64,000 bases of DNA from Narthecium ossifragum (taxonomy: Eukaryota > Streptophyta > Magnoliopsida > Dioscoreales > Nartheciaceae), in NCBI GenBank assembly GCA_963920575.1, contig OY986970.1:14529588-14593587 (forward strand), given 5' to 3'. The position numbers were made by a program, and so were the translations under genes. Positions 45,695 through 55,181 of the stretch are shown piece by piece. The notes under the pieces are model-generated. The model did no database searches and was not told the origin of the DNA. It saw only the letters and a list, made by a program, of their open reading frames with translations. Each line of letters starts with the position of its first letter. Within the stretch, counting starts at the first letter, position 1.

Positions 45695-46375
45695 TCCCTC
45701 GGGCGAGGACGGCGTGGATCTTGGCGACAGCGTGGAGGGTGGCGTGGCCGAGGTCGGCGTCGGGCGTGAGGCGTCGCCAGCTGAGGAGAGGAGAGGGGAT
45801 GGGTGAGGGGAAAAAAGAGGAAGAGAGGAGAGGGGATGGGTGAGGGGAACTCTACCTTGGGCGTCGCTGGCTGGGCGTCGGGCGTCGGGTGGTCGTGCGA
45901 CGGCGTGGATGTCGATGGCGTCGAGGGCGGGTTGGGCGGTCGGCGACAGCGCGGCTGAGGACGAAGTCGGCGTCCGCTCGGCTGAGGGCGAGCTTGGGCG
46001 AGGTCGCCGTGGGGAGAGGAGAGGGGAGAGGAGAGCTCGGGCGAGGACGGCGTGGATCTTGGCGACGGCGTGGAGGGTGGCGTGGCCGAGGTCGGCGTCG
46101 GGCGTGAGGCGTCGCCGGCTGAGGAGAGGAGAGGGGATGGGTGAGGGGAAAAAAGAGGAAGAGAGGAGAGGGGATGGGTGAGGGGAACTCTACCTTGGGC
46201 GTCGTCGGCTGGGCGTCGGGCGTCGGGTGGTCGTGCGACGGTGTGGATGTCGATGGCGTCGAGGGCGGGTTGGGCGGTCGGCGACGGCGCGGCTGAGGGC
46301 GAGGGAGGGCGAGGTCGCCGTGGGGAGAGGAGAGGGGATGGGTGAGGGGAAAGAGAGAGGGGACGGGGGAGAGGG
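45695..46375. repeat. GC-rich tandem repeat of about 341 bp, two copies
   Basis: GGCGAGGACGGCGTGGATCT and following recurs 338-341 bp later (about 45700 and 46038). ACTCTACCTTGGGCGTCG at about 45848 recurs at 46189. Long frames on both strands across this region reflect its base composition and the repeat, not conserved proteins. Confidence 0.8.
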
Positions 46376-46734
46376 GAAAGAGAGGGAGAGGGGAAATGGC
46401 GTGGGGAGGGGGACGGTTGAGGGAGAGGGGACGGGGGAGAGGGATGGGACGCGTCCCATCCTCTCTCTCTCTCTCACAGCTGGACTCAGCAGGATTTTGA
46501 AAATTTGAGTGGGTGTGTGGGTGAGAGTGGATGAGTGGGTGGAATTTTGAGCGGGAGATTTTGGAGGGAAGGAAAATTTGGCTGCGGATCTTAAAGCTGA
46601 TCATGGAATCACAGTCATTGGATGTGTTTGTAGGCAAATCCTGACCACTCTTTATGTTTTATAGGGGGGACATTTCAAAAACCGTCCTTCCTTATATAAT
46701 AGATATATATATATATAATATTAATTTCCCCTTT

Positions 46735-47667
46735 AATTGGAAGCCTTAAAATTCATATTTGAGAATTTTTGGTACTAGCGGTCGATACATGGATTGACCG
46801 CGGGATGCGACAGTTGATGCATGGATCGACCGTGGGATGTGACGATGCATGGATCGACCGTGGGATGCCACAGTCGATCCATGGATCGACTGTAGGGTTG
46901 CACGGTAGATGTACCAAAATTGGCCAAAGAAAATGTTGGCTCACGATCGATCTAAGCATCGCCCCTAAGAAGCCCTTTTCTTGACAAAGCCTCACCGTCG
47001 ATGCGACGATCGATGCGCGGATCGACCGTGGAGGTCGTTCTGAGCTTTAATACTTTGGCTAAGTATTGGATGGAGGGAAATTATTTTTTAAATATTGTAG
47101 GCTCATGGATGATCTAGCAGACGATGCGTGGATCGACCGCAGACTATGGTTTCTCAATGTGAAGAAGCGACGATCGATAGGAGCATCGACCCTGAAGCAT
47201 GCTTTTCACAGCAAAGGCTCACGGTCGATTTCGCGGTCGATGCGTGGATCGATCGCGGTTCAAGAAGGCAGTGTTTTGAACATGACGGTTGATGTGGTGG
47301 ATGATACATGGATCGACCGCCAGCAACACACAGAGTGAAAAAGCTAGCTGTTGGAGAGCTGCAGGGAGCCGTTGGAGGTGCTTTGATAGCTGGTTGAAGG
47401 CTAAATATAAGTAGTCTTATGTTGTAAACTTGCCACAACAATTATTGCTATTTTTTAGAGCATTTGGTAAAGTTTTAGAAAACGTTTCTACCCATTTCTC
47501 TTGAGCTACAACCTTTGTAAATCTTCTTCGACTGTGAAGAAGTATATTGTGAGGCATCAAACAATGGTTTAGTGTGTTTGTATTACCAAGCATCCGGAAG
47601 ATTGGAGAAAAAGGTTGTAAGGGTTTGCAAGTAGTGGAATCTCAAGAAGGACTTTGAGAGAAGTAGA
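46735..47667 (+). mobile_element. LTR fragment, SIRE/copia-like
   Basis: The right part resembles the R-U5 region of SIRE/Maximus-type copia LTRs (ACGTTTCTACCCATTTCTCTTGAGC, read as AACGTTTCTACCC, and GTGGAATCTCAAGAAGGAC). A TATA-like AAATATAAGTAG lies near 47402. The left part holds palindrome array 9. It is cut at 47667 by the Athila derivative, so the terminus, primer site and coding region are not available. No target duplication seen. Assignment to copia rests on remembered similarity. Confidence 0.4.
46775..47325. repeat. TGGATCGACCG / CGGTCGAT palindrome array (array 9)
   Basis: About fifteen copies of ATGGATCGACCG, CGGTCGATG and CGATCGAT variants in 550 bp, with GATCGATC near 46943 and 47251. 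Many pair as half-palindromes ...GATGCATGGATC.... Confidence 0.75.
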
Positions 47668-49133
47668 TGTAGATAAACTTTATATCTCGCAAGTATACGA
47701 ATCGGTGCAATCAGTATAGTAGCAAGACGAGTATCGTACCCACAGAGATTTGTAAAGATTATTAGAGTGAAACGCTAAAGAACAGAAAAGAAAGAAAATA
47801 AGGAAGGGAAAAAATAAGAGATATGAAGTATTGAAAATAGATGATCTAATAACGAAATAAGAAAACGATAGAAATATGATGGATGAATAGTAAGGTTCCG
47901 ATTTCACCATAACATCCTCATTCTATGCATTGAATCTGACAAGATTTCAGTTAAATTCCAAGGGCTCGTTCTTCCGGTATGATGATCCGTTCGGCCGCGG
48001 TTTTCACCAAGTACCCTCAATTAACCCTAGCTAATGAACCCATAACTAAGTGTTAACCAAGAATCCATTAAGCTCTGAAGAACAATTAAGAACCAAGAAG
48101 TGTCTTAGCTTGAACCCGGCGTCGACTAAATCTCATTCATTCATAGATCCTGCAAGATTAGGGAATGAACCCTCGCCCAATCTCACATAACACAATCTAT
48201 AATACTTTTATTGGCCAGATAAAGGTATTTAAGATCTCAGTTATGATAATGAATGAAACAAGGAAAATAAACTGATTAAATAATCATGATCCAATAACAT
48301 AGAATGATTCAGTTAGGCTACATCGGTACCTTAGAGAAGAAACTAGTTACTCATGTTCATCATGAAGACGACAAAAGTGTTCAAAGAAAAATTAAGAAAG
48401 AAAGACGAAGAAAACAAAACCCTAATATGGCTTCCTCTCCTCCATATGCTCCAGAAAAGTCCTCCAAAAGATCCCTTTTGATAACCCTAAGTATCCTATT
48501 GATAAGCCTAAACTCGGGTTAGATCCGGCTCATTATACGCTCCCTGCTGATCTGGCAGTCGACCATGAGATCTGACGGTCGACCGTCAACTGTACACATT
48601 AATTCGGAAGAGCGGCGGTCGATCTTCGCATCGACCCTGAGAAGTATTTTCTTCAACAGAGGCTCACGGTCGATGCCACGGATGATGCCATGGTCGACCG
48701 TGGGAATTTTTGCATGTGACGGTCGATGCGACGGTCGTTCGGGAGAATTTTTGAGCGCGAAGGTCGACCGTGAGATCTGGCGGTCGACCGTCACTATTCA
48801 TTCAGCACTGCGCACTTGTACGAAAAGTGTTGTATCTTCCTCTGTGAAACTCCAAATCACGAACCGTAAAATTCTCCCGAAACTAGACTTCAAGATCATT
48901 CCAACAATATATAGCACATCATTTGGTTCTTCATGAACAGGTACAGTTTAATCTTTCAAATTGATCCATGTAATCTTTTCAGATTCTTTTGTCCTTTTTC
49001 CTGCATTTTCCAAACAACTCTGTGAAGCAACATATAGATATAAAAATAGTAATAAATATGTTGATAAAGGATAATAATTTAGCAATTGAGATGGTTATAA
49101 GACTATTTAGAATGCACTTTCATGCACTCATCA
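47668..49133 (-). repeat. 3' LTR of the Athila derivative
   Basis: Near-identical to 52780..54233 apart from its outer end, which reads TGTAGATAAAC instead of TGATGAATAAA, suggesting loss or recombination at the junction with the copia-like fragment. Confidence 0.8.
48555..48795. repeat. ACGGTCGACCGT palindrome array (array 10)
   Basis: GACGGTCGACCGTC and variants near 48577, 48696, 48764 and 48781, with CGGTCGATGCGACGGTCG between. Copied in the other LTR at 53665..53895. Confidence 0.75.
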
Positions 49134-49528
49134 CACCCCCCAACCAGCTTATTGCTAGTCTCTAGCAATTTTAAGCGCATAAAATATATTAAACACACTA
49201 ACAGTTCAAGGATGTAGACAAGCATGATAAAAGTTCTGCCTTATCAAGTCAATAGTGTTGTACACTGTACAGAGCACGAAAACTTCTTATACTCATACAC
49301 ATACTACCAACATATGAAATCAACTTCTACACTTCAAACATGCTAATCACCATCAAGAAGAACACATGTGACGTGATAAATAAATGTTACGTACAGAAGA
49401 AACTTCTACCCACCATTAGTCCAAACATACTACTATCTTCATGATCAATCATCCAACCCTCGCACTTTAAGTACAACATGCTCTTTTTGTTTTTCTTCTT
49501 CTTCTTCTTTTTTCTTCAACTATCAGAC
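49134..49528 (-). other. 3' non-coding region of the Athila derivative
   Basis: Starts with the polypurine tract (minus: GGTTGGGGGGTG) and the conserved phrase with ACTAGCAA. No ORF. Confidence 0.55.
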
Positions 49529-49529
49529 A

Positions 49530-49593
49530 TTTTGCCTTTTTACGCGAGCACTCTCCGCTTCTTGAGGCGCAGAGACCCGGTTACTTAGCAAAA
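49530..49593 (-). ncRNA. Athila 3' UTR stem-loop motif, copy 3b
   Basis: Minus strand: closing stem TTTTGC / GCAAAA, AGTAACCGGG, inner hairpin CTCTGCGC / GCGGAGAG, CTCGCGTAAAAAGG. Nearly the same as copy 1b. Confidence 0.6.
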
Positions 49594-49628
49594 CACTGAG
49601 TAGTTTTTTTTTTTTAGCTATTAGTGAT

Positions 49629-49688
49629 TCTACCTTTTTACGCGAGCTCCCAGCTTCCTGAGGCAAGAACACCCGGTTACTCAGTAGA
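49629..49688 (-). ncRNA. Athila 3' UTR stem-loop motif, copy 3a
   Basis: Minus strand: closing stem TCTAC / GTAGA, AGTAACCGGG, inner hairpin around CCTCAGGA, CTCGCGTAAAAAGG. The closing stem differs completely from the other copies yet still pairs. Confidence 0.6.
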
Positions 49689-50027
49689 TCACCTAATAGT
49701 CATTTAGGCACAACTTATTAAAGCTCCAGAACTTTTTCTTTTTCTTTTTTCCTCTGCATGCAATACTCAACACTAGCTAATGCTGAAATCATGATCTAGA
49801 TTGACAATAGCATGCTCATTCCTCTGGTGAGTATAATCGCCACTGCACAGAACGTGTTCGTGTGTGACTTACATGATATTCTACCTTTAGGTTATCACGC
49901 ATGCAATCCATGTATAGGCCAATCCATATGGAAGCAACAGGTATAATACGCATAAAAATTTCAGGTCATGTACAATTTAACACTATTATACCGACAAGGT
50001 AGCATGAATACTGTCATGAATGTCTAC

Positions 50028-50039
50028 ACCCCCCAACCT
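50028..50039 (-). promoter_or_regulatory. Internal polypurine-tract-like site (Athila derivative)
   Basis: Minus strand AGGTTGGGGGGT, preceded by GGACAATGTTAATTTT, matching the position of 19845 and 27946. Confidence 0.4.
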
Positions 50040-50267
50040 AAAATTAACATTGTCCTCAATGTGTGCATCGTAAACAATAGCATACGTAGGAGGTGGCTAT
50101 CCAAATTTCCCTAGAAAGAAGAGACAAGATAATGTAAATAAGAAAGAGGCCACCTGATAGAGTAAGCGAACATCTCCTCAAGGATCCTCAGGGTGGCTGA
50201 AAACCTAAAAGACAAACAAAAGAGAAAACATAAAACTAAAAACTGAAACTTAAAACAGGTTACCTTG

Positions 50268-50314
50268 GTGGGTTGCCTCCCATTCAGCGCTTTATTTAAC
50301 GTCTAGGCAAGACG
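50268..50314 (-). ncRNA. Post-integrase double-hairpin motif (copy 3)
   Basis: Minus strand: ACGTC / GACGT, then AGCGCT and TGGG-AGGCAA-CCCA. It is retained directly after the gag-protease frame although the intervening polymerase and integrase are deleted. Confidence 0.5.
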
Positions 50315-50333
50315 TACTGCAAAGCCTTATGGT

Positions 50334-51560
50334 TCAGCCCGGTTTGTATGGCTGTAATGCTTCAAGCGGTGCAAAGACCTCCTTTGCTCTCGCATAACTG
50401 TGGAAGTCATCCTTCACCATTGCCAGATCCGCTTTCAATGTAGTCTTCACTTGCTCCTGCTTGAAATTAGAGAACACCAATGAATCTGCAACATCTATTG
50501 AGAAGCAATTAAAAGATTTTGAAAGACACGACATAGACTCAAACACTTTAAATTCAACCGTTTCACCTAAAACTGTCATGCTGAGCTGACCATCCTTCAC
50601 ATTAATTATAGTATCAGCTGTAGCCATAAATGGACGACCCAACAAAATAGGTAATTTTCTATCATTCAATGGTGCATCATCCATATCCTATATCACAAAA
50701 TCAGCAGGGATAATTAGCTTATCAACTTGTACTAAGATGTCTTCTACAATGCCTAATGGATATTTAATTGAACGATCTGCAAGTTGTAGAGACATCGTAG
50801 TAGGTTTTAATTTACCAACACCTAGCTGAAGGGAAACACAGTAAGGCATCAAATTAACACTAGCTCCTAAGTCAAGCATTGCCTCCCCTATTTTTGTATC
50901 ACCAACAGTAATATTAATATTAAAACTCCCTGGATCTTTAAGCTTGGGTGGAAGTTTCCTTTGTAACACCGCGCTTGCCGTCTCTGAAACCATCACCTTT
51001 TCATGAGGTTCATACTTACGTTTAGAAGTACGTAGTTCCTTGAAAAACTTTAGAAAGGCAGGCATTTTCCTAATCACATCAAGTAATGGTAAGTTCACAT
51101 TAACCTTAGACAGAATATCATAAATTTCAGAATACGACTTATCTATTTGGGCTTTCTTCAGGCGGCCTAGAAAAGGAATTGGCGGCACATATGGTGGAGG
51201 ATTGTTGTGACGAACCTCCGAATTTGAAATTGCTCTCTCTTCATGATCAAAAGTTGATGTGGCCGACGGTGGCCTCTTCGAGGGCTCTTCCCTCTTGACT
51301 TTCTCAATTTTATCATCACTACACATATCAGTAACTTCAGCATTAATATTATTATCCATTATCTTACCTGAACGAAGGACAGTAACTGCATTGGCTTGCT
51401 CAGGTTGGCTTGGAAATCTGCCTGGAACATGGGCTCGTACAGCATCTGCAAGCTGTCCCACTTGAACTTCCAACTTCCCGATGGATACTGCAACATTCTT
51501 CAATTCTACATCATGTCGAGCAATGGCCGAATCTTGTTGTTCCATCCTTGAGTCTATTTT
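50334..51560 (-). pseudogene. Protease region of the Athila derivative
   Basis: Same frame as gag. Contains the Athila motif VTVLRSGKIMDNN, the protease active site MLDLGASVNLMPYC, ADRSIKYPLGIVEDILV and LGRPFMATA. A TAG at 50688..50690 splits it; CAG is the likely ancestor. The frame ends PYKPG with a stop at 50334. In complete elements reverse transcriptase would follow here. Confidence 0.7.
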
Positions 51561-52730
51561 CTACATAAAAGCTAACATAGTCGCTTCCAAAGATGACTTA
51601 ACAGGTGGGTTAGACTGATTAACAGTAGGCATACTAGCATTAGCATTATTTTTCCATGAAAAATTCAGATGCTCCCTCCAACCCAGATTGTAAGTATTTG
51701 CATAAGGATCAAATCTAGGTCTCGGGTTATAAGCATTCATCAAATTTGCTTGTTCTTGCACATATTTAGGAAATTCATTACCAGAAGGACATGAATCAAA
51801 CCTATGACCAACAATATTGCAAATTGAACAAACCTCAACCGGTTTTGCTTGTATTGACATCATCGCGTCCATCTTCTTGTTGAGGGTTACGATTTGCCTA
51901 GCCAAATCGTCATTCTGGTTCAGCTCATAGATGCCTCTCGCCTTATTCCTCGTGTCTCTCTGCTGCGAGTTTGATCCTAGCATCTCATAAATTTCGTACG
52001 CCTCTGGTAGTGTCCTTTTGAACATCGCTCCACCTGCAGCATTATCTGCCATAGTCTGACAAGAAAGATTTAGTCCATCAAAGAAATATTGCATCTGATT
52101 TTCTAAAGAATAATTATGATGTGGACATTGCATCAAAAGCATTTTAAATCTATCCCATGCTTCATGGAATGGTTCTCCATCAGATTGCTGAAAATTTGGA
52201 ATTTGCCTTCTCAAGTTAGTAGTCATGGCATGAGAATAAAATTTACTAACAAACTTGTTATAAATTGCATCCCAAGTAGTGAGTGATCCAGGAGGCAACG
52301 ACATCAACCATCTCTTTGCTTTATCTTTCAGGGTGTAAGGAAAACATCGCATCCTCAGTTGATCTTCAGTAATGGCACCTAGAGGAAAAGTCTGAATAGT
52401 AGCATAATAATCTTTCACAAACGTTAGTGCATCTTTAGAAGGTAACCCATGAAATTTAGGAAGCATAGAAAAATGTAGATTTTTAAGTTCATAGTTCCTA
52501 GCTTCTGCAGGTAACGCAATGCACGAAGGTGAGGTAGAAATAGTAGGCCTCGCGTACTCCTTCAAAGGACGTACATTGTTATTAAGCTCCATCTCCTCTT
52601 GTTCCTTCTCTTGAACTCCTAGATCTGATGTGGGCAGGCTATCTTTGTTAGATCTCTTCTTCCAACCAATTTGATCTACTTTATTATTCAAGGGCAACAA
52701 CTTTTCTTTCCGTGATCGGTGACCTTGCAT
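51561..52730 (-). pseudogene. gag of the Athila derivative
   Basis: 389 codons from an ATG just inside the primer-binding site. It has the Gag core (LKDKAKRWLMSLPPGSL, FHEAWDRFKMLLMQCPHHN), a CCHC knuckle CSICNIVGHRFDSC near residue 300, and the conserved end GWREHLNFSWKNN. It ends at a TAG (51561..51563) after MLAFM, with the same frame continuing at once into the protease part. This may be a mutated CAG or a read-through stop. It is otherwise intact, unlike the gag of the 10245 element. Confidence 0.75.
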
Positions 52731-52757
52731 TCACTACTAATAAACTCTAATCAAATC

Positions 52758-52776
52758 CCCGGCAACGGCGCCAAAA
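52758..52776 (-). promoter_or_regulatory. Primer-binding site (Asp tRNA type)
   Basis: Minus strand TGGCGCCGTTGCCGGGGAT lies just inside the 5' LTR and is a full match to the Athila-type site. Confidence 0.8.
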
Positions 52777-53608
52777 ACTTGATGAATAAATTTTATATCT
52801 CGCAAGTATACGAATCGGTGCAATCAGTATAGTAGCAAGACGAGTATCGTACCCACAGAGATTTGTAAAGATTATTAGAGTGAAACACTAAAGAACAGAA
52901 AAGAAAGAAAATAAGGAAGGGAAAAATAAGAGATATGAAGTATTGAAAATAGATGATGTAATAACGAAATAAGAAAACGATAGAAATATGATGGATGAAT
53001 ACTAAGGTTCCGATTTCACCATAACATCCTCATTCTATACATTGAATCCGACAAGATTTCAGTTTAATTCCAAGGGCTCGTTCTTCCGGTATGATGATCC
53101 GTTCGGCCGCGGTCTTCACCAAGTACCCTCAATTAACCCTAGCTAATGAACCCATAACTAAGTGTTAACCAAGAATCCATTAAGCTCTGAAGAACAATTA
53201 AGAACCAAGAAGTGTCTTAGCTTGAACCCGACCTCGACTAAATCTCATTCATTCATAGATTCTACAAGATTAGGGAATGAACCCTCGCCCAATCTCACAT
53301 AACACAATCTATAATACTTTTATTGGCCAGATAAAGGTATTTAAGATCTCAGTTATAATAATGAATGAAACAAGGAAAATAAACTGATTAAATAATCATG
53401 ATCCAATAACATAGAATGATTCAGTTAGGCTACATCGGTACCTTAGAGAAGAAACTAGCCACGCATGTTCATCATGAAGACGACAAAAGTGTTCAAAGAA
53501 AAATAAAGAAAGAAAGACGAAGAAAACAAAACCCTAACACGGCTTCCTCTCCTCCAGATGCTCCAGGTTAGTCCTCCAAAAGATCCCCTTTGATAACCCT
53601 AAGTATCC

Positions 53609-53616
53609 TATTTATA
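53609..53616 (-). promoter_or_regulatory. TATA box of Athila-derivative 5' LTR
   Basis: Minus strand GGCCTATAAATAGG. The 3' LTR copy is altered to CTTATCAATAGG. Confidence 0.55.
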
Positions 53617-53664
53617 GGCCTAAACTCGGGTTAGATCCGGCTCATTATACGCTCCCTGCTGATC

Positions 53665-53895
53665 TGGCTGTCGACCGTGAGATCTGACAGTCGACCGTCA
53701 ACTGTACACATTAATTCGGAAGAGCGGCGGTTGATCTTCGCATCGACCCTGAGAAGTATTTTCTTCAACAGAGGCTGACAGTCGATGCCACGGTCGACTG
53801 TGGGAATTTTTGCATGTGACGGTCGATGCGACGGTCGTTCGGGAGAATTTTTGAGCGCGACGGTCGACCGTGAGATCTGGCGGTCGACCGTCACT
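53665..53895. repeat. ACGGTCGACCGT palindrome array (array 11)
   Basis: Counterpart of array 10 in the 5' LTR, with several substitutions in the spacers and a shorter version near 53780. Confidence 0.75.
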
Positions 53896-54233
53896 ATTCA
53901 TTCAGCACTGCGCACTTGTACGAAAAGTGTTGTATCTTCCTCTGTGAAACTCCAAATCACAAACCGTAAAATTCTCCCGAAAGTAGACTTTAAGATCTTT
54001 CCAACCATATATAGCACATCATCTGGTTCTTCATGAGGAGGTACAGTTTAATCTTTCAAATTGATCTATGTAATCTTTTCAGCTTCTTTTCTCCTTTTTC
54101 CTGCATTTTCCAAACAACTTTGTGAAGCAACATATAGATATAAAAATAGTAATAAATACGTTGATAAAGGATAATAATTTAGCAATTGAGATGGTTATAA
54201 GACTATTCAGAATGCACTTTCATACACTCATCA

Positions 54234-54760
54234 CGCTTCCCCTGTTCTCTGTTTCCAGCCAGCTCCCTCGACGGCGATAGAGATCGGACCCGGTGTTCCT
54301 TCAACTCCAGCGGTCTTAAGACTCCAGGATCGGAGATATCCAGCTGTCATACCTCCACATCTACGAAGTCCAGATCCAGGTGCTCCCCTGTTTTATCCGC
54401 GCTCCCCCTATCTTCACCAGCCAGCCTTGAAGCTTGGACAGCGCCTTCTCAATTTTATCCGACGTCTTCCCCAACTCTGGCAGTCTCGAAGCTCCGGTGA
54501 CAATCAACTCAAACAACATTCCTCCAACTTCAGTGACTTCAAAATCCCGGCGATGAAGGTGGTGGACCCAAACATTATTTTTTTTTCTTTTTTATGTAAG
54601 AAGTTTATTTTATCGGATCTAGAATCGGAGATGTTCCCTACGGGGATGTAAATGATGGATTTGCCGGCTTGGCGATCCAGGGGTGTGGTGCCTACAATCT
54701 CCTCGTATGAAATAAAATAGAAATCTCGTCCCAACGAGATCGATGTTTTATTCACGAACA
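54234..54760 (+). repeat. Tat LTR, 3' part
   Basis: Its end (TTTTATTCACGAACA) and the preceding 170 bp match, in inverse, the solo LTR end at 29392..29570. The upstream part shows CCAACTTTATC-like motifs. The 5' part is missing at the junction with the Athila derivative. Confidence 0.65.
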
Positions 54761-54764
54761 AAAT

Positions 54765-54784
54765 CTAGCACGCTCGGTGGGACT
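54765..54784 (+). promoter_or_regulatory. Probable primer-binding region of Tat element
   Basis: CTAGCACGCTCGGTGGGACT just after the LTR end resembles the [C]ACGCCCGGTGGGAC leader common to plant Tat elements. The tRNA is not certain. Confidence 0.4.
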
Positions 54785-54956
54785 ACACCTTACCTCCAAT
54801 CTCTAGATCCAATTTAAAAAAAAATGATGATGAAAAAAAATTCATCATCAAATTTTTTTAAAAAAAAAAAAGGATTTCGATGACGATCATCATCGAAATT
54901 GAAAATCAAAAATAAAAAATCAAAACTATATATCCTGACAATTTTTCCTTCTTCGA

Positions 54957-55181
54957 TGAAGGATATGGCACAAGTAACCTTGGAGGTGTTCGTAACTATC
55001 CGCTTCGGTGATCTTTGGTTCGACATCCCCATGGGTACCGACGGACTCCTGATGCGCACTGCACCATCCAAAGTTTCACTCACAGCTCCAGTTCCGACGG
55101 TCACCAGCACAAAAAGCGGCGACTACACCTGGCGCCAAAATCCCTGTTGTCACTTCGGTTGCGACTACCTCCGGCACCAAA
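54957..55181 (+). other. Tat leader / start of gag region, unclear frame
   Basis: A short frame (DMAQVTLEVFVTI...) precedes the better-supported gag segment. It is separated by a poly-A/GAT-rich tract (54820..54900). I cannot show that it is coding. Confidence 0.3.

Larger units (their letters stand above)
38065..46703 (-). mobile_element. Non-autonomous Helitron (about 8.6 kb)
   Basis: On the minus strand the 5' end is TCTATTATATAAGGAAGGAC (46703 downward). The 3' end is a short hairpin CCGTG-ACGTAGG-CACGG followed 11 nt later by CTAG at 38068..38065. The element lies between an A and a T in AT repeats, as Helitrons do, with no target duplication. No Rep/helicase protein was seen. The interior is a patchwork of intron-like AT-rich DNA, exon-like pieces with good splice sites, minisatellites and a GC-rich region near the 5' end, consistent with gene capture. 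The terminal assignment is from sequence only. Confidence 0.65.
47668..54233 (-). mobile_element. Athila derivative with gag-protease but no polymerase or integrase
   Basis: Two LTRs (47668..49133 and 52780..54233) flank, on the minus strand, a primer-binding site GGCGCCGTTGCCGGGG, a gag-protease reading frame of about 800 codons with two TAG stops, the post-integrase hairpin motif, an internal polypurine-like tract, two 3' UTR stem-loop motifs and the terminal polypurine tract. Reverse transcriptase, RNase H and integrase are absent without trace. No 5-bp duplication was found: the left flank is GTAGA and the right flank CGCTT. Confidence 0.8.
52780..54233 (-). repeat. 5' LTR of the Athila derivative
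   Basis: Minus strand starts TGATGAGTGTATGAAAG and ends AATTTATTCATCA. Order inside: conserved block (53950..54065), array 11, TATA box (53609..53616). Confidence 0.85.

Noticed and set aside
45840..46637. A 261-codon minus-strand ORF and several plus-strand ORFs
   Set aside because: The region is a GC-rich 341-bp tandem repeat. The translations are low-complexity Pro/Arg/Ser with no conserved motif.
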